This document shows positions 1-10,400 of a stretch of 64,000 nt of DNA, in pieces; position 1 is the stretch's first letter, and each line of letters begins with the position of its first letter. The stretch comes from Anarhynchus alexandrinus (taxonomy: Eukaryota > Chordata > Aves > Charadriiformes > Charadriidae), in contig VUYV01000020.1 of NCBI GenBank assembly GCA_008711295.1, positions 5,737,254 through 5,801,253 on the forward strand. Direction: 5' to 3'. The notes under the pieces were generated by a model, which saw nothing but the letters and a program-made list of their open reading frames with translations, had not been told where the DNA came from and ran no database searches. Made by a program: the position numbers and the translations under genes.

Positions 1-1318
1 ATGGGAAACTGAAATGCTGGCATATCTACAGTAGGAAATAGAGGACAGTGCAGAGATTCCTGGGTTAATTACATCCATGAGATTCAGTGCAACGCTTTGA
101 AGAGAAACTCTCCAGGAACACTGAAATGGGATAGCTATTATCATGGTGCTTTATCTGGTCTGATAAACCTGCCTCCAAGAAAGAGCTAATTGACTTGGGC
201 ACTTGGACATTCTGGGAGTCCACAAATTCTGTCAGAAAGCTTCACCGCAACTTGTAGATGTATTTACAGGGGAGAAAACAGTGATCATATAGGATGGTCT
301 GTGACAGAGGAGGAGGTAAGCTCAGTCCCCCTTGAAGAGCCTGGATACTGCCCCAGTCGTGGAACAAGGAATGTGGCAGAATGTTACCTTGCCAACAAAA
401 AGCATCAGTTTGTTGTGGCAACAGGTTACGAAGTCAGCCAAGGGCAGAATCTCTGTGGTCATTGTGTCCTGGCCTTTGAACCGGGACAGCTGCTTTCACG
501 TTTTCTGTATGGAAAACCTGTGGAGACTGTTGCCTTAAGTTTAGCCTGATACCTGCCCTGTCTTTGGACATCAGTTACCCATGGTAATCAGCATGCTTTA
601 CTTTCTTCCTCTTCTGCTCCTCTTTCTCAAACTGAATAAGAAAGAAATTAATTGTCTTACTTGCCTAAATCTTTTCTCAGATGTGGAATTTATGCCTTGT
701 ATCACTTTTATAAAATGCAGCAAGTACTATGTGCCTGGAAACAAGAGGCTGAACTCTTAGTTCACATGCTGAAATGCCTACCTAGCTCCAGTCAGTTAAA
801 AGGATAGTATTGACTTCTAGCTAATGACTAGATGAACCCTACAAGTTGTGATCTTACTATGCTGGAGGCAGTAAGAAACTCCCCAGTCTAAGGTAGATTT
901 TCAGTCAAGTTTTATTTCCATGAAAGAAAAGCCATCCTTCTTTGAGCTGCAGAAGGATATTAATTATGCTACATTTTAAAGAAGTATGATATACTATTCT
1001 TACTTCCTGGGGACCCCTAGCCAGCTCCATGGGTTACTGTAACAGGAATTCCTGACAAATTCTCATCTTAAAAAGCCTACAAGTGAGATTTTCAGAAGAT
1101 CTACCCACAGACCTGTGTCCAGTGGTTTTTCTTTTTTATTCACGTCTAAGCAAGGAACCTGGTGGAACATAAATGAGAGTTAAGCCCCTAGCCACTTTGT
1201 ATAGGCTCCAGTATGCCCTATGTGTATGTGCTTACGTTATTCTCAGAGTCACTCCTTTTTTTGACACACAGCTCACCTGCTTCATTGTCAGCACATAGAT
1301 ATCCCCATTCTGTTCCAG
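1..1318. other. 5' flank and probable first intron of TMEM247
   Basis: No exon can be firmly placed here. An open frame at 190-549 begins with a non-ATG codon and matches no family I know, so it is not called. An RFX X-box-like motif lies at 574-588. A short ATG-led exon (Met-Leu-Glu-Ala, 859-870) followed directly by a gtaaga donor would join in phase to the exon at 1319. It is a candidate first coding exon for TMEM247 but is too short to support on its own. Confidence 0.35.
574..588. promoter_or_regulatory. RFX X-box-like motif upstream of TMEM247
   Basis: The half-sites GTTACC and GGTAAT are separated by CAT, an imperfect inverted repeat close to the RFX X-box pattern with a 3-nt spacer. 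The last position of the right half-site departs from consensus. The site is 285 bp upstream of the candidate ATG at 859. RFX2 drives many spermiogenesis genes, and human TMEM247 is mainly a testis transcript as I recall, so a promoter role is possible. This is motif matching only. Confidence 0.3.
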
Positions 1319-1552
1319 AACATCACTGGAGATGCTTTAACGTCAGTGGAGGTCTCCTGTGTTGAGGCAGGAACTCTGTTTGCTAAACAGCAGGAAATAC
1401 AAGAAGATTTGGAAGAACTCAGCAATCTAGAGGGATCGGAATATTCATTCCAAACAACTATGGAAGAACTTGGGGAAAATCAGAAAGACAATCAACTTAC
1501 TTTACAGGAACCCCAGAATAATGATAACAAGAAGCAGCTGCATGAAAAGATG
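1319..1552 (+). CDS. TMEM247: TMEM247 exon encoding the acidic N-terminal region
   Basis: The acceptor is a pyrimidine-rich tract ending in ttccag at 1318 and the donor is gtaagt at 1553. The 234 nt give 78 codons rich in Glu, Gln and Asn, including KQQEIQEDLEEL and MEELGENQKD. It splices in phase 0 to the next exon. This N-terminal part is poorly conserved in the family, so its support is splice signals, open frame and composition rather than close similarity. The Met codon at 1460 is an alternative start giving about 205 residues. Confidence 0.65.
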
Positions 1553-4199
1553 GTAAGTGGAAGATACAATTCTTCCAGAGGTAAAACTACAATGCATCAT
1601 GGAACATGTAGACCAGCCAGGAAATTGAGCGTGCAAAGGAAAGTGAGGATCATGAGACATTTGAGTTACTTCTCAGAGGTAAAGAACCTCAGTGGCTCCC
1701 ATTTTCATGGGTTAACATCAAATTCACAAGATGTGAAATCCTTATCGTGAAAGCTCTTATTTGGTCAAAAGAGCCATAGTGTTTGGTTTAGATCAACCAG
1801 GCCCTAATTAAATATTTTTAGAATTTTCTTTACATTTTCAAATCAGAAAATTTTTATATGGTGGATTTTTCATATTTTGTAAGACAACGTTCAATGGAAG
1901 ATTTCTTTTCCAACTCTAGGAACAAACTTTTTAGAGGGAAATAATGAAACTAGAAAATAAAAAATAAAATAAAAAAACTAGAAAACTAGTGAGTCATTAT
2001 ACAAATGTGTGAATAATCACTTGAACAAATATTCAAGCTTTAGATGAAAATATTTTATTTTTGTCTGTCAGCTTAAATACAAATTTATCCTCCCTCTCTC
2101 CAATTTATAGCGGGGAGCCATCAGAGACATGACAACATCATCTTTCATCTCAGACAGTAAAACAGAGAGCATGGATGCTAAGTGTCATATGGCATATTTG
2201 GACATGCATGGAGGAATCAGTGCTTTGCAGTCAGAAGCATCCACCAATGCAGAGGAGCTGGAACAGCTCTGTGGCAAGCAGATCACAGCAGCTGATATTG
2301 AGCTTGAGAGGATGAGGTGGGATTTTGTGCTGGCTAAACTGAAATATGAACATGAGGATAATGAAAAGCAAAGGCTTCATGAAGAGAGAATGGAGCAGAT
2401 TCATCAACAGGCAGTAAAAAGATCAGTAAGTAGAGAAAGGAAAAAGGGTTGAATGTAATAGAGACTGAAACATTCACGTTCTATGTTAAGCAATTTGTAA
2501 GGCTTTATTCTTTTGCATGTTGAGTAGTACTGTGGCTTCTTTTAAAGTTAGACTCGACTAAGTGATCTTTACAGCTTGTACACATACTTTAGGAGAATGG
2601 AGTTGTTCTACTCCCTACAGATATGTTACTATGGTAACATTCATTGCTATAAAATACGTTAAAAGAACAGTTAACTCACAAATGAAGTTTATGATGTAAG
2701 GATCTAAGAACTTTCTTTTTTCTTTTTTTCTCCTTATTTCCCCCCTTGAACATCAGAGGAATTGCTCTGAACACCACTTTGATCAGTTTCCTGCTTCTAC
2801 AGTGGGATCAATTTCCTGGCTTGGAAATTGATCAGTTAGATGAGTCAGATAATAAATGCATGAATAAATGAGTGGATGACAGAATCTACCACACTAATGC
2901 AAATTTTCTAGACAGGCAGATTTCGAGAGCCTGTTTTTTATAGAAGTAACTGAAGTTATCATATGTTCAGGCGTATGAGTCAGTTGTTAAGAGTAGTCCA
3001 GCCCAGAAGAGACCATTCTATTTGGCAGAGCTTAGCAAATGGGACAGCTGCAAATCTTGGTTGTCTGGGCTCTTCCTGATCATGTTGGCTGTCTGTGGGG
3101 GCCTGATTCTACTCCAATTTAACACAATTCATCATTGGACTGAGTTAGAGAGCAAGCAGAGTATCTGAACCTATATCATCAGTGTTTTAGAGGTACTTGC
3201 GTGTTTTTCTTCTCTTGCATGTTCTGTGCTCTAAATCAGGACAGGATAGAAGGATGTGTTTTACACAGTATTTGTAACATTTGTGTTGTGGTTGTACATA
3301 AGAGCTCAAATCATGCACAATAATGGCACTCAGCTAAGCACCACAGAAGCCCTGAAGTTTTACATCTGCATATTTTTTTTTTTTCATATAGCTAATTTAT
3401 AGGCCTGGATAGCATTTCACAATTATGTGAAGTAAATGCCATTCCAATGAAATCAATGAAGTTATATCAGAGAAAAACAGATCAGAATCAGGTCCAAGAT
3501 GTATTTGGCTAAATGACTGACAGGCACCTGGACTAAGGAAATTAACTACTGAATTCTTAAATTAAGACCTGAAAGTTTGCCCATGAGCATGTGTAAACAT
3601 AGGAAAATGACCATGCAGTGAAAAAACACAGGAAACAGTTTGTGTCATGTATGTAGAGATAGATGCACAAAACCCATGGGTGTTTGCTTACTTCACACAA
3701 ACTGCTTTGTGTACCTGCACACTTATTCTTGCAGTAAATATGAGGTCTCTTACCTTCATTTCAGAGAGAGAAAACCTAGCTTGTGCTATGGATATGGGTG
3801 GGGATGTGACATCTATCACTTAACACAGCGTAGCTGATTTGCTCTCATTTCACATGCTGGCTTATCTCACAGCAACTTGTTATGAACTAAGTGTGCCAGA
3901 AGGCCAGGTGTGCTCAGAGGAGCACATGGACTGGGCGCAAGTGGAACATAGTCGTGTGACATAATGTGTATCTTTTCCTTTTTCCACAGTTTAGCCAAGG
4001 ACTCCAAGACCTATTCCGGCCCCCAAACCAGTACGCCTTGTTCCTATACTGCTTCCTCATTATTCATCTTATTTATACACTAAAGGAGCTGGCCTTCTGC
4101 TTTTTCCAAACCCATTACCTCTTCTGTTTTGCTATTGTGATCATTTTCATTCTCAAAAAGTTTTTCCAGGATTACAAAAATAAGAAAAAATGTTCTTAA
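1319..4199 (+). CDS. TMEM247: Transmembrane protein 247 (coding span, 3 exons, 5' end uncertain)
   Basis: The spliced product is about 252 residues from 1319 (human about 219). Order: an acidic, low-complexity N-terminal part; a charged coiled coil (about residues 126-180) with the family-typical stretch ELERMRWDFVLAKLKYEHED; the signature FSQGLQDLFRPPNQYALFLY; then two hydrophobic helices (about 198-214 and 225-238) and a lysine-rich tail. The molecular function of TMEM247 is unknown; it is a small membrane protein with little beyond expression data. Exons are 1319-1552, 2111-2425 and 3990-4199, all joined in phase 0 with gt-ag borders. No ATG is in frame between the stop at 1262 and Met at 1460. 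Translation therefore begins either in an upstream exon (candidate 859-870) or at 1460, which has A at -3 and G at +4. The assignment rests on recognition of the C-terminal two thirds. Confidence 0.85.
1553..2110 (+). other. TMEM247 intron
   Basis: An AT-rich intron of 558 bp with a gtaagt donor and a tttatag acceptor. It includes an A-rich stretch near 1955-1985. I see no other feature in it. Confidence 0.7.
2111..2425 (+). CDS. TMEM247: TMEM247 exon encoding the coiled coil
   Basis: The acceptor ag ends at 2110 and the donor gtaagt begins at 2426. The 315 nt encode 105 residues in phase 0. The second half is a continuous charged helix (EELEQLCGKQITAADIELER, then a KYEHEDNEKQRLHEERMEQ segment). 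It corresponds closely to the human family segment with pattern ELEKVRxEFxLxRLKYLHEENERQ. This is the best-conserved soluble part of the protein and the main evidence for the family call. Confidence 0.88.
2426..3989 (+). other. TMEM247 last intron with a palindromic X-box-like site
   Basis: A 1564 bp intron between a gtaagt donor and a ttccacag acceptor. It holds the X-box-like motif at 2625-2638 and a poly-T tract near 3371. An open frame at 3640-3837 within it matches nothing I know and is not called. Confidence 0.7.
2625..2638. promoter_or_regulatory. RFX X-box-like palindrome in TMEM247 intron
   Basis: The 14-mer GTTACTATGGTAAC fits the degenerate RFX X-box pattern (GTTRCY NN GGYAAC) at every constrained position. 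It lies 200 bp into the last TMEM247 intron. A second, weaker X-box-like site sits upstream of the gene at 574-588. No binding data can be inferred; this is a motif match. Confidence 0.35.
3990..4199 (+). CDS. TMEM247: TMEM247 last coding exon with two membrane helices
   Basis: The acceptor ccacag ends at 3989. The exon encodes 69 residues and a TAA stop. The first residues FSQGLQDLFRPPNQYALFLY match the family signature. Two hydrophobic helices follow (YALFLYCFLIIHLIYTL and HYLFCFAIVIIFIL), separated by about ten residues, suggesting a hairpin or two-pass membrane anchor. The last four residues are KKCS, which fits the KKXX dilysine ER-retrieval pattern if the C-terminus is cytosolic. Confidence 0.9.
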   Translation, partial: FSQGLQDLFRPPNQYALFLYCFLIIHLIYTLKELAFCFFQTHYLFCFAIVIIFILKKFFQDYKNKKKCS

Positions 4200-4450
4200 A
4201 AAAAGGCAGCATACTATATACTTGTTGCCCCTGTTTTCACTGCTTTTTATTATCTTTTCCTCACTACACCAATCACACGTGCAGGATTTCAGCTATTGTT
4301 ATATGCACAGTAGCCTAATTATGGAAAACGAACGATTTCCTCAAGAAAATTGTGATTGAATGACATCATTTGACTTCATGCTCTATCACCAACGATTGGC
4401 ATCATTCAGGGGCATTCATCTTTACAAATAAAGTTATATGCAACAAGAAA
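4200..4450 (+). other. TMEM247: TMEM247 3' UTR with poly(A) signal
   Basis: A canonical AATAAA lies at 4427-4432, 228 bp after the stop codon. Cleavage would be expected at about 4445-4455. The exact end is inferred. Confidence 0.7.
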
Positions 4451-6971
4451 TAATTTTGGAATGTGTTCTTTCTGTTTTCTCTCACCTCCTTGGTGACTTG
4501 GACTTACTTATAATAAATTATCACAGAGAGGTTTCAGAGGTGGATTCATTAACATGGAAGGAGGTGCTCAGGAGAACTTCATATTCTGTTATGTGTTCAT
4601 TACGGTGCGCTGGGCAGACACCTCACTTTGGATTAGGGCTGTCTCTGCCTCTGGGATAGAACCATTCCCCTCTGTGCTGTGCCATCTTCCATAGTTACAC
4701 ACAGTTTCTGTCAGCAATAGACCAGCAAGCACTGGTGAGCACATACATTATTTAAAATTAAGGTATCCTGATTTATGAAATATCGACACTGGTAAGGAAA
4801 GATATCAAATATAGCTCCACTAAAAAGGCATTTTGTCTAGTGAGAATGTGACTAGACCCTTTTAACACTGTTTCAGTCATGCAATAGAGGATATTTCCAG
4901 CAGAGAAATGGTGAAGAGTTATCTACCATATGGTATGTCAGATTAGAGTAAGTACAATCTTACCAACTTTCTACTGTTGTTAGAGCGTAATTCACCCATA
5001 TATCCCCATGCATATGCTATACTCTGTTTCATTTAAATAAGTCTCGTCTCAGTCTGCATTCTCTTTGCATTGTGTTCTTAACAGGAAAACAACCTAAATA
5101 GTATTTGATAATCAGGCTGGATGTGCAAAAAAACATTCAGGTCAGGGTGAAGTGTGTGTAGTCTAACCCTACTCAGGTTATCCTGTATCCATTGTAAGTC
5201 TGACAACAGTCAAGATGGTATTCTTTGGGAATGCTAGGGGCAATGTGTTTACAAAACCAATGCTACGTACAAGGCTGTCTTGACCGCGGCAGTAGAGAAA
5301 AGCATATCTCAGATCCAGGTATAATGACTGGGTAGTTTCCTGGCAGTGCAGAATGAGTGCAGAGTGCAGGATCTTTTTGCATTTCCACAGCCTCTGCGTT
5401 TCTGAATACCTTCTATGAATTTCTTTATATTTGTAAATGACCTGAGAGTAAGTTCTGTAAATAAGCTGCTTTCAAATCTGTGTTTTTCTCTCACTGAAAT
5501 CATAAGAATGTCACACAGACAGCTGGGAGAAGCCTTTCCTTTGTTTTCTGCTAAATCTAAAAACCCTTCCTGTAGATAACCTGTATATAAGTACAGTTTG
5601 CAATAGCACAAGTGACTTCAACTACTTCTCTTCATTGTTGGTATCTCTTTGGTTTTAATCAACAGAGGAGATTATATCAATCTGCATTTGATATTGTTAA
5701 TTCAAATAACAACTAGAATTAGTCAGAGATGCATGACCACTTGAAGTTCCAGAATATGGTGTTTGCACAGAAGTGCTATTTTTAATACTCATTTAATGCT
5801 GACTTTTGGGGAGAGGTAGAAGGAGTTGGTAGTCTTTTGCATTTTATTTATTGCATACAGGAGATAATACTACGTAGTCTTATGACAGCTGCATCACCAT
5901 ACACATGTATTCCAAACACACACATATCTCCAAATCATAAAATCAAGGAGAAAAATAGGTTAGCCTTTCCTGATAAGTGCTCTCTAAGCCATTGTGTGTA
6001 CCCATGCTATACTTCTAAACTTATTCCCACATAGATGAGAGCTAGATTTTTTAAGTGGCAATTTCTGCATAGCTGCCTGGCTTCTGGGAGCTGCAGCTCA
6101 AAAAAATTGTTGAAATACCATGAATCCATCGATAAAGTCATGAGAAGTAGCAATACAGAAAAGAACAGAAAAACCCAAGCTGCTCCCTAACTGCTTCAGG
6201 TCCTTCTGTGCTTTGATCAACTCTTGCCCTTCACTGGGGTGACAAATACACCCTTTGAGTTGCCTGACTGTGCCCTACACCCTTACTTGACAACCGTAGG
6301 CACACTCATCACAATCGTACGGTTTCATGTGAAACCACAGGAAACTTGGTGGCTTCAGCTATTTTAAGCCTAAAAGTAGGCAGTATTTTACAGCTGGTTT
6401 GATTTCAAGAGAACCACAGCAAGTGAAAAGAGCTCAGGGTTGTAGCATAAAGCTATTCTAAAGTTTCAGAAGCCACTACAAAGAGCCCCAAATTAATGAA
6501 TAAAAATAATAATGTCATAATTTATCAGTACCTGAGTTGGGCACTACTGATCTTGACAAAACAAAAATGTTTGCTAATTCACCTGGTAGGCAAGGCTACG
6601 TTTCACAGCATTTATTTATCATTCTCCCACAAGGAGGCTGGCTGCACCAAATCAAAGGGCAAACTTGGAAGAGAAAGGAAGGCACCAACCCACTGGATAA
6701 CTGAAACTTGTTTCATGCTTAGGAACTTCATTCTGGGACCCCCTAGTCAGAAATATTTCTAAGCTCGAAGCTGGGGTTTTTTAGAAGGCTGCAAGGTCAG
6801 CTTTGTTGCAAAAAGTTCACAGACTCTTTCAGTTAATTGGTGGCTTCAGACCTCAGATGTACGGTTTTGAGACCAAGGTGAGCTCCTACCTATACGCAGG
6901 ATTAACAAACATGATGAAAACCTTCTGTTTCTTTTTTTTATTATTTTATTTTAAATTTTCTTTTTCTGCAG
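4451..6971. other. Intergenic, no gene seen
   Basis: AT-rich noncoding sequence. Short open frames on both strands (for example 5309-5611 minus and 6496-6762 plus) lack recognisable domains. The last 40 bp (6930-6971) are a long T-rich tract ending in ttctgcag, a textbook splice acceptor pattern directly before the CpG island. Confidence 0.5.
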
Positions 6972-7472
6972 TGGAAGGCTAAGAAGAGGGGACGAGGAGA
7001 AAAGCAGCGCAGCAGAAAGGAAGACCTTGCCAGAAGATCGTCCTCTGTTTCCAGCCCCAGCGCTGAAAGCTCAGCAGGTCAAACGAGCCCCGGCTGAAAG
7101 CGGCCGAGAGCATCAGCGAGACCCTCCGCCTCCGCCGCGTCGGCCGAGCAAAGCCCGACGGAGGCTGAGCCCTGCACCTCTTGCCGCTGCTGGAACGCGG
7201 GGCAGCACGCCGGTCATCAGCACGGCTCCGATTCGGCAGCTCCCTTGGCTTACGAGCGAGCCCCGCGACTGCCCCGGGACAGCGGCGGCCGCCCGGGGAG
7301 CGGCGGCACAGCAGCGGCGGCAGCCCCGCCCCGGCCGCCCCAGGGCAGGGCAGGGCAGGCTGCTCTTAGGTTGCGGTTGAGAGCACGGGGAGTGACAACC
7401 CAAGGGAAATCACCGGTCACCCTTGCGAGCATGGGACAAAGAAACCTCGGAGAGCTTCACTGCAAGGCAGGG
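6972..7472 (+). promoter_or_regulatory. CpG island with exon-like borders; candidate promoter or first exon of an unannotated transcript
   Basis: From about 6990 to 7450 the sequence is sharply GC-rich and dense in CpG, unlike its AT-rich flanks. It includes an AGCGGCGGC-type segment and GCCCCGCCCCGG, which looks like an Sp1 site. The left border is a strong acceptor-like tract (ends 6971) and the right border a gtgagt donor-like site (7473). A plus-strand frame is open from 6973 to a stop at 7378-7380, but it is Arg/Pro/Ala-rich, has no ATG at its head and matches no family, so no protein is called. Most likely this is a promoter CpG island, perhaps starting a noncoding RNA between TMEM247 and EPAS1. 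An internal GC-rich exon is the alternative. Confidence 0.5.
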
Positions 7473-10400
7473 GTGAGTGATATCAGCCCTCCGGTATTGA
7501 GGGGAGGGGGTGCTGCGGGTGGGTGTTCACGCTCTGAACAGTGTGAAGTTAATTTTACTTTATTTGCAGCTGTGTAATCCCAGAAAAAGCGTTACTCAGA
7601 TAAGATAACCTGTAATCATTTGTGAAGAATGGTTCACAAATTGCAGTTAGGAGGGATGAGGTGGGATAGGAGGAGAAAAAGAAAGTGCCTTTGCTGAGCT
7701 GCTGCTGCTGAGCAGTACCTGTGTGCTCAGGTGCGCTCCCTGCCACCCCGAGCCTGGCAGGCACGGCGGGGGGAAGAGGGTGGCAGTAAAGGCAGACGGT
7801 AGGACTCCTGCCCACCTAGTTTTATGGAGCAATTTGTCTGTGGCAAAAAGTTAGGTGCAGTTCTGCTAGTTGTGTAAAGGGTTGCTGTTCCTCTAGGTTG
7901 GATGCTTTTGCTCCAAGCCTGTTTGGGACTGGTTTGAAAGCCAGTACTACATTTGTTGGCAGTCATGAGCAGCCAGCTTCTAAGTATACTGTATGTACTC
8001 GGGGTTTGGGGGAAGTGGGGAGAAGAGGCTTTCGGGTCTTCTGATACCCCTTTTTAGATTAACATAAACTCTTCTGGAGAAGAATGGTTTAGGTCCTGCC
8101 TGCTGCCATGAGCTTTATAAACTGTTTTGTGGAATGAGATGGGCTCCCAGTTGCATTAATATTATGAGAATGACTCCCCAGTGTACAAAACTAGGGTGTA
8201 AAAAGTGTGTTTGCGTATGCAAGTGGTTTGTCTTTCCCCCACACTGGTGGGAGGTGGGGCCTGACTGGATAAGTGCCTGCACCTGGGATGCCACTGATCA
8301 CAGCCAGGTGTGGGCTCAGCCTCCTTAGAGGAGCATCACACTCTAAATCCCAGTGCTCTTTATCATCTTCCATTTTATTTCCAAAGACCCAAACTGTTTG
8401 GCCTAAATTATAGTAATGTTGAATTACCCCTTTTTTTTGTGCTTTGGTTGTAAAGGGGCTGGCTTTTGCATGTGTTGTATGTTTAAAAGCAAGACCCTCT
8501 ACCTCTCTGCAGAGATGCACTGTGTCTGCAGAAGCAGTTGTGTTCTTGGCTTTTCTTTANAAAAAAAAAAGACTTGTAGTGCTGTGGTTAGGTTAATTAA
8601 CTCTGCACTTTTGGGATTTATTTCTTCTTGTCTGGAGCTCAGGAACTGTAGTTGCTTAGCTCTTCATGGACTCGACTTCTTTCAAACTACTTGAAATATC
8701 CAGCCATGGATGGGAGTTGCTGAAATGGTCATTTGGCTTCTTAAAAGCAATGGTCTCTTGAGGTTTGTTGTTGCTTTATTGTTGTGAAGAAAATTTTAAA
8801 AGCCTGCCTTGGTGCTTTCTTCCAAGGACCTTACCATGTAGATAGCCTCTCTGCTACAGCCTGGTCCAACTTTCACTGAAACCAGTGAAAATCATTCTGT
8901 TAACCTCAGTGGCAGCTGGGTTAGCTTTTCTGGCTTGCAGAAGTATTCAAGAGTATTTCCACTGTAGAGACCAATAGAATAGTACAGCTGTAAAAGTCTC
9001 ATTACAGCCACAAACCTTTCCAAGTATGTGCACTGGGCAGCAACTTTGATCTGAGTTGTTTGGTGTTTCCCATGGTGGTGTTCTGTTGGCAGCAGAAGCT
9101 AGTGGAGTATTTGTTTGGGGGATTTTTCAGTACATCAGTGAGGGAAACAAGAAAATAGGTCCTTTGCTTTCTTCTGTAGCCTTAAAACCACAGTAGAGAA
9201 CTTTAATTTCCATTAAGAAATCTCCCCCCCTGTTGGTTTTTTGGGTGGTTTTTTTTTTGTTGGTTATTTTTGGGGTTTTTTTTGTGTGTGTTCTGCCCCC
9301 AAAAGTCTTATTGCTGTTGTGAAACTCCTTGTATCCATGTGGGTTAAACTTACTGGAGGAAAAAAAACCCTGAGTATGTGACCTCTGTCACCAGCTTAGT
9401 GAAATTAATGAAACTGAACTTTAATGAAATTTGTCACCAGCATGAATATGGCTTCACGTGAATGCTTGGGAGAGAGAGATGGAGAAAAAGGATGAGATGA
9501 TTCTGAGGGTGATTCTGGTTAAAGGAACAGAATTCACCAGACTCCAGTTTCTCTGACTGGGCTGCTTATGTCTGTGGGCTTTGCCACCTGTAAGTCAAAA
9601 GCAAGTGAATCTCATAGGTGCTGAGTGTGATGGTGTGCAGCTGGAATAAGGGCCCTAGCAGGACATTCATGTACATGAATGAGGATCTTGTTACTTAGAT
9701 GATTTGATGTAGTACCATGATCACAGCTATTCTTCCATCCCTATTTTGGTAAATGTTTCTCCAGTGCTCCTGAAGGGCAGTCTGCCTCTGTCCCCAGTGC
9801 ACTGCTGCTCTGTCTGACTCCGATACAAGCACCGGGTCCCCAGGGCTCTGGCTGCCTTCAGCTTTGGTATAAGTAGAGATAAATGGCTTGTAGGACCTGA
9901 GTTATTTCCAACCAGGTTGTCTTCTGAGTGCTGAGTGGAATCACTTGAAATGTGGTGTCCCTCCAGAGCCTGGGAACCACCATCAATCAGCTGGTGCTTA
10001 GGCTGGAAGTACCAGTATCAAAATGATGGGTCTAAAGCATGGAGAAGTTGGAAGCTCTGGGGATTAGTGGAAAGTTTTACGTCTTTCTTGAAGCTAGTCC
10101 ACTCACTGGCAAGAAAAAAGGTACTGGACTGTATTTTGGGGCTGAGTTTTCCAAATTGCCTTCATTAAGTATTTGAAGAAAGGTAGACATGGCTCCGACT
10201 GCTGTAAAATTGATGGTGTATTTAAAGATAAGCACATGCTTAACTGTATACCTTTTTTTTTGTTGGACTAGATCCAGGTGCAGAATGCTGTGCTTTATGT
10301 TATGTGATTTTTAAAAGGGAAATAATATTTCCCTTCCCTTTGAAGCTTGCAGGACGCTAACTTGTAAGTTTTGACATGTATCCAGGTGGCTTTTTTTTGG

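Noticed and set aside
190..549. 119-codon plus-strand open frame upstream of TMEM247
   Set aside because: It begins at a non-ATG codon, contains a gtaag site, and matches no family or TMEM247 N-terminus I know.
7027..7380. 117-codon frame in the CpG island as a protein gene
   Set aside because: Other frames of the same GC-rich sequence are open too, composition is Arg/Pro/Ala, and there is no ATG start.
10255..10290. Possible CR1 LINE 3'-end fragment (TTGGACTAGATC)
   Set aside because: Only about 12 bases resemble the CR1 end and the usual terminal octamer repeats are absent.
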